From positions 26,670,759 through 26,734,758 of the forward strand of contig OY783204.1 of the NCBI GenBank assembly GCA_963678705.1: a DNA stretch of 64,000 nucleotides, written 5' to 3'. Below the pieces are notes generated by a model. That model was not told the DNA's origin. It worked only from the letters and a program-made list of their open reading frames with translations, and did no database searches. The stretch comes from Panorpa germanica. Taxonomy: Eukaryota > Arthropoda > Insecta > Mecoptera > Panorpidae. The number at the start of each line of letters is the position of its first letter. Positions within the stretch are counted from its first letter, which is position 1. Positions 60,729 through 64,000 of the stretch are shown here, in pieces. The position numbers and the translations under genes were made by a program.

Positions 60729-61350
60729 AATATTAGTTCATTGAATCATTTAAACACATTCAACTTTATAAAACACTAAAACCACAAGCATTTAATTAAT
60801 AATTAAGTTGTTTTCTTGAACACACTGATAGAAATGAGGGCCCTTCTGTGACACTAATAACACACTTTAATTAATAAAGCCTCATATTTTAGTTAAAATA
60901 AATTTATTTCACTTTATACGTATCTTATCACGCTGCTGAATCACCTACAAATACCATGTGACTGACAGTTCTACAAAGATAAAACGCACTAAAATATACG
61001 CAAACATTCAATAAATAAATATTTACATGTGTAAATAATTATGTCAATTTGTATACTGATTTCAATTTTTAAAACACACAAGTTGTTAGGTTAGAATTGT
61101 TGAACTTGATATGTATGACACACACTCGAAAGACTACTAAAGCAAGACGGCGTCTATTTTGTGTACTGTCGACACAATCTTCGTGTACTATGAACAGAAA
61201 CAGAGTCTTTACTGATATAGTTGCTCTTGGTCAGAGTCAGAGTCTCGGGTAGAGTATTCGGAAATATACGGTTCAAACGTTGAAGGCATTGAGGCACTTC
61301 GCGCACACTGTAGTGAGGGACCACGCCTCGTCAAGTCGAGTAGTATCATT
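60729..61350. promoter_or_regulatory. 5' UTR and promoter region of the septin long isoform
   Basis: Upstream of the 60728 start. A GC-richer stretch at about 61110-61350 (AAGACGGCGTC near 61145, CACTTCGCGCACAC near 61295) is the likely start-site region. No TATA box stands out from the AT background. Confidence 0.45.
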
Positions 61351-64000
61351 CACCAATTCTAAACTGCACTGGCAAAAACTTTATGAAACAAAAATTAAGG
61401 GTCTACAACTCGAGTAAATAATGGAATTAGTTTTGTACTTTGAATGTATTTGCTTTCGTTTTTATTATTTACTGCCAAGCATTCAAGAAACTACTTTAAC
61501 AATTACATTATCGACAATTTAAATTGCAATTACTGTTATAAAACTACTACAGAGTGACCACAAGAAAATTATTTCATATTTCCCTGATAATTCCTGGTTT
61601 TCCAGTAAAGTTTTGATTATATTGTAATTGCCAATATTTGAATCTGGTATTAAACTAAAAAAAAAAAAAGACATGTTCATATTTATTTATCTCATTGCTT
61701 TAGTTGGCGTTTAATAACTGATTAAATTCGATGTTGTGAATAAAAAGTTACTAAAATTGAGTAAGACAAAAATAAGCTAATGACTAGTATAAACTAGACC
61801 AAATTAACTCCTAATATTTAATAGATTAAATTGTTGAAGATTGTTAAATTGATCATCAATAACTTGAACTTCAGCTAAAAGTTTAACTTAAATTAGCTAG
61901 AAGTTTTCTTTTTAAATTTTCTGATTCATTTCATTTTGAATTTTAACTGAAATATAATATACTATTTATGAAATAGTTGCAATCAATCAAATTCCCTGAT
62001 AATTCCCGGATTTCCAGGTTTTCCAGGTCTGTGGCCACCCTGTACTACAATCTTAAGATACCTTTTTAATAATTAAAGGATTAAAAAGCGTCTTTAAAAT
62101 CGTAAATGTTATATCATTTTTGACTAAATATTACAAGATTATGTTTAAGTTATGTGTAACATCTATAATATCAATGTTTTGTGCTTAGTGATTAAATTTC
62201 AACAATTAATGAAGTTAAATATGTACTATAAGCTTGTGTTTTAAAATAAAAAAAAAGGAATGGATGCTATAATTTGAAATCGGTCTGTTAATTTATTCTC
62301 ACATTCGAAGTTGTTAAAATACAAACAAAATGTATAGCCCCAAAATAATATTTCTTGTAAAAAAATATACCCTTTCTAGAAAACATTTCTTTTAATTTAA
62401 TCATATTCGCCCTTAAACCTTGACAAAGGTTATATCTATACTATACAAAAAGACTATCTAAAGGGGAGAACAATTACAAGTAAGTTAAGAAGAGCCCCTT
62501 TTCTTATGTGGAAGTAAATTTAATATTTATCAAAGTAAAGGTGGTTGTAATGCATGTTTCTAAACCCTCTTTCATTTTTTAAGTATTCTTCTATTTATAT
62601 AGCGGTTGAACATTTTAAAGTTTTTTTTTAATTTTTGGCACATTCAAAATTACTTTTTTTGTAATAATTATTTAGTGACATTTACTAATACGATTTGTGT
62701 ATTTTCTACTGGCGACCGGCTGGCGAGCAAAGCACATTGGATAAATATAAGGGTGTCACACAGATTATTTTTCGATATAATATTCGATTAAAATATTTTA
62801 TTAAACTGCATATAATAATTAGTTAGACGATAATGATTAATATTGAAAGTCTTTCATTAATATTAAGTAGAATATTTCCAAAAGAAAAGCTAAAGAAAAT
62901 AGAAGTATTATTATAAATTTTAGCAAGCAATGTTATGTGAAATATTCAACTAATTAATTAAGTATAGAGTAAAAACTTTCGCTTATTTTAAATTTAAATT
63001 TACACAACATTGGATAACTTAGTACAATACACTGGTTAGTAATTCAAATTTGCTATCTTTTCCAAAGTTCTTAGAAAGATAATAAAATTAATTAGTTGAT
63101 AACTAAATAACATTAGTTTTGACAACACTAGCATGACTGTATACCGGCTTTGAATATAATATTTCAATGGAGAACATTTGTCCCTGGTGAGCGTGCATTG
63201 TACAGTCACCATAAAATTAGAGGGGTGAATTCTCTACAGCGCATGGTCCATCGCTTTTACTACAGAGAACTTGCGGCAAAATAAAATGATATCTCTACCA
63301 CCATCTACCGAGGCTTAATTCAAGTTTTTAACTTAACATTAGTATTAAAATTCTATGAACATTTTTAACATAATTAATGAAAATGTAAAAGTTTCTTATG
63401 TTTTAAATTATTAAAAAAAATATTGTTTGAAACACTGTAATAGAATAGGGTAGGTCTATAGTGTACGTATATACATACTTGCAAATAATAAAAAATTATG
63501 TTTATTTTTATAGTTAAAAATTTAATTAAAAAGTTTATTAGAAGTAGTAAAAAAAAGTTCTATAAGGCCTTGTATTTGTTAATTATTACGCTCAAACCAT
63601 AAAATTAACTTTAAAAATTATGCATTTATTTTTTCCTTTCTACATTTCCAAATTATCCAAATACGGTATCAAATTAAAATGCATCTTGCAATAAATACAT
63701 TCTTTTTTATATTCTATGCACATATTTAAAGCAAAACAATTCGACTTTCTCAATGTTGCAATTTCAATGAGAACTTTTTGTTTGTTTTATTTTCAGTTTT
63801 ATTTACGTCACGTTACAAGCCCTGACGTCATATGTAATTATGCAGTTACATTGTAGATTACATATATACATATTTATTGTTTCATACAAAGATAATTTCG
63901 TTTTGGTGTCTGTTTAAATAAAAATATATGTGAGTAGCTTAACCTAATAAAAAATCAAGAAAATTAATGTTTTTTAATACATTTGAGAACATAATCATAT
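61351..64000. other. Region upstream of the septin gene, nothing recognised
   Basis: AT-rich sequence with no supported gene. A GC-richer patch near 63120-63320 carries no open frame of note. Two similar stretches near 61590 (TTCCCTGATAATTCCTGGTT) and 61990 (TTCCCTGATAATTCCCGGAT) suggest an old short repeat pair. Confidence 0.45.

Overview
The window is nuclear DNA of an insect-like animal. It is strongly AT-rich, its genes are split by short GT-AG introns, and the encoded proteins match metazoan families. The C-terminal septin exons and the cyclin box most resemble insect peanut and Cyclin E. The order cannot be fixed from the sequence alone; a lepidopteran or another holometabolous insect is only a guess.

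Layout. Positions 1-6845 are repetitive. A fragment of an 87-bp tandem array opens the window, a short SINE-like piece follows, and then comes a fold-back-like element of about 6 kb (783-6845). It has inverted arms carrying 146-bp tandem repeats around a central one-way array of about 20 copies of the 87-bp unit. From 7155 to 14604 there are three genes: HMG-CoA lyase (-), an unrecognised Ser/Thr-Pro-rich protein of about 695 aa (+) that shares a 589-bp divergent intergenic region with it, and Cyclin E (-), with E2F-type sites upstream. A 7-kb gene-poor stretch with decayed DNA transposons leads to PIG-N (-, 13 exons, 929 aa) and PIG-U (+, 6 exons, 427 aa). These are two enzymes of the GPI-anchor pathway, transcribed away from each other across 344 bp.

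From 28288 to 60728 lies one large gene on the minus strand, the peanut/Septin-7 orthologue. Eight coding exons give 655 aa, and a 25.4-kb intron follows the first one. The sequence supports two further isoform-specific exons not expected from the basic family model: an in-frame alternative last exon (29021-29162) and an in-frame alternative first exon (40882-40995). The large intron also holds several miniature inverted-repeat transposons (PIF/Harbinger-like with TTA duplications, TA-duplicating and hAT-like ones) and a 5'-truncated LINE tail. The right end (about 61.4-64 kb) shows no recognisable gene.

All multi-exon models were built by eye: GT donors, AG acceptors and phase were checked at every junction, and each total coding length divides by three. 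The most interesting items are the fold-back element with its 29-codon-long repeat unit, the two alternative septin exons, the PIG-N/PIG-U bidirectional pair, and the unknown protein at 9088-11694 with repeated short linear motifs.
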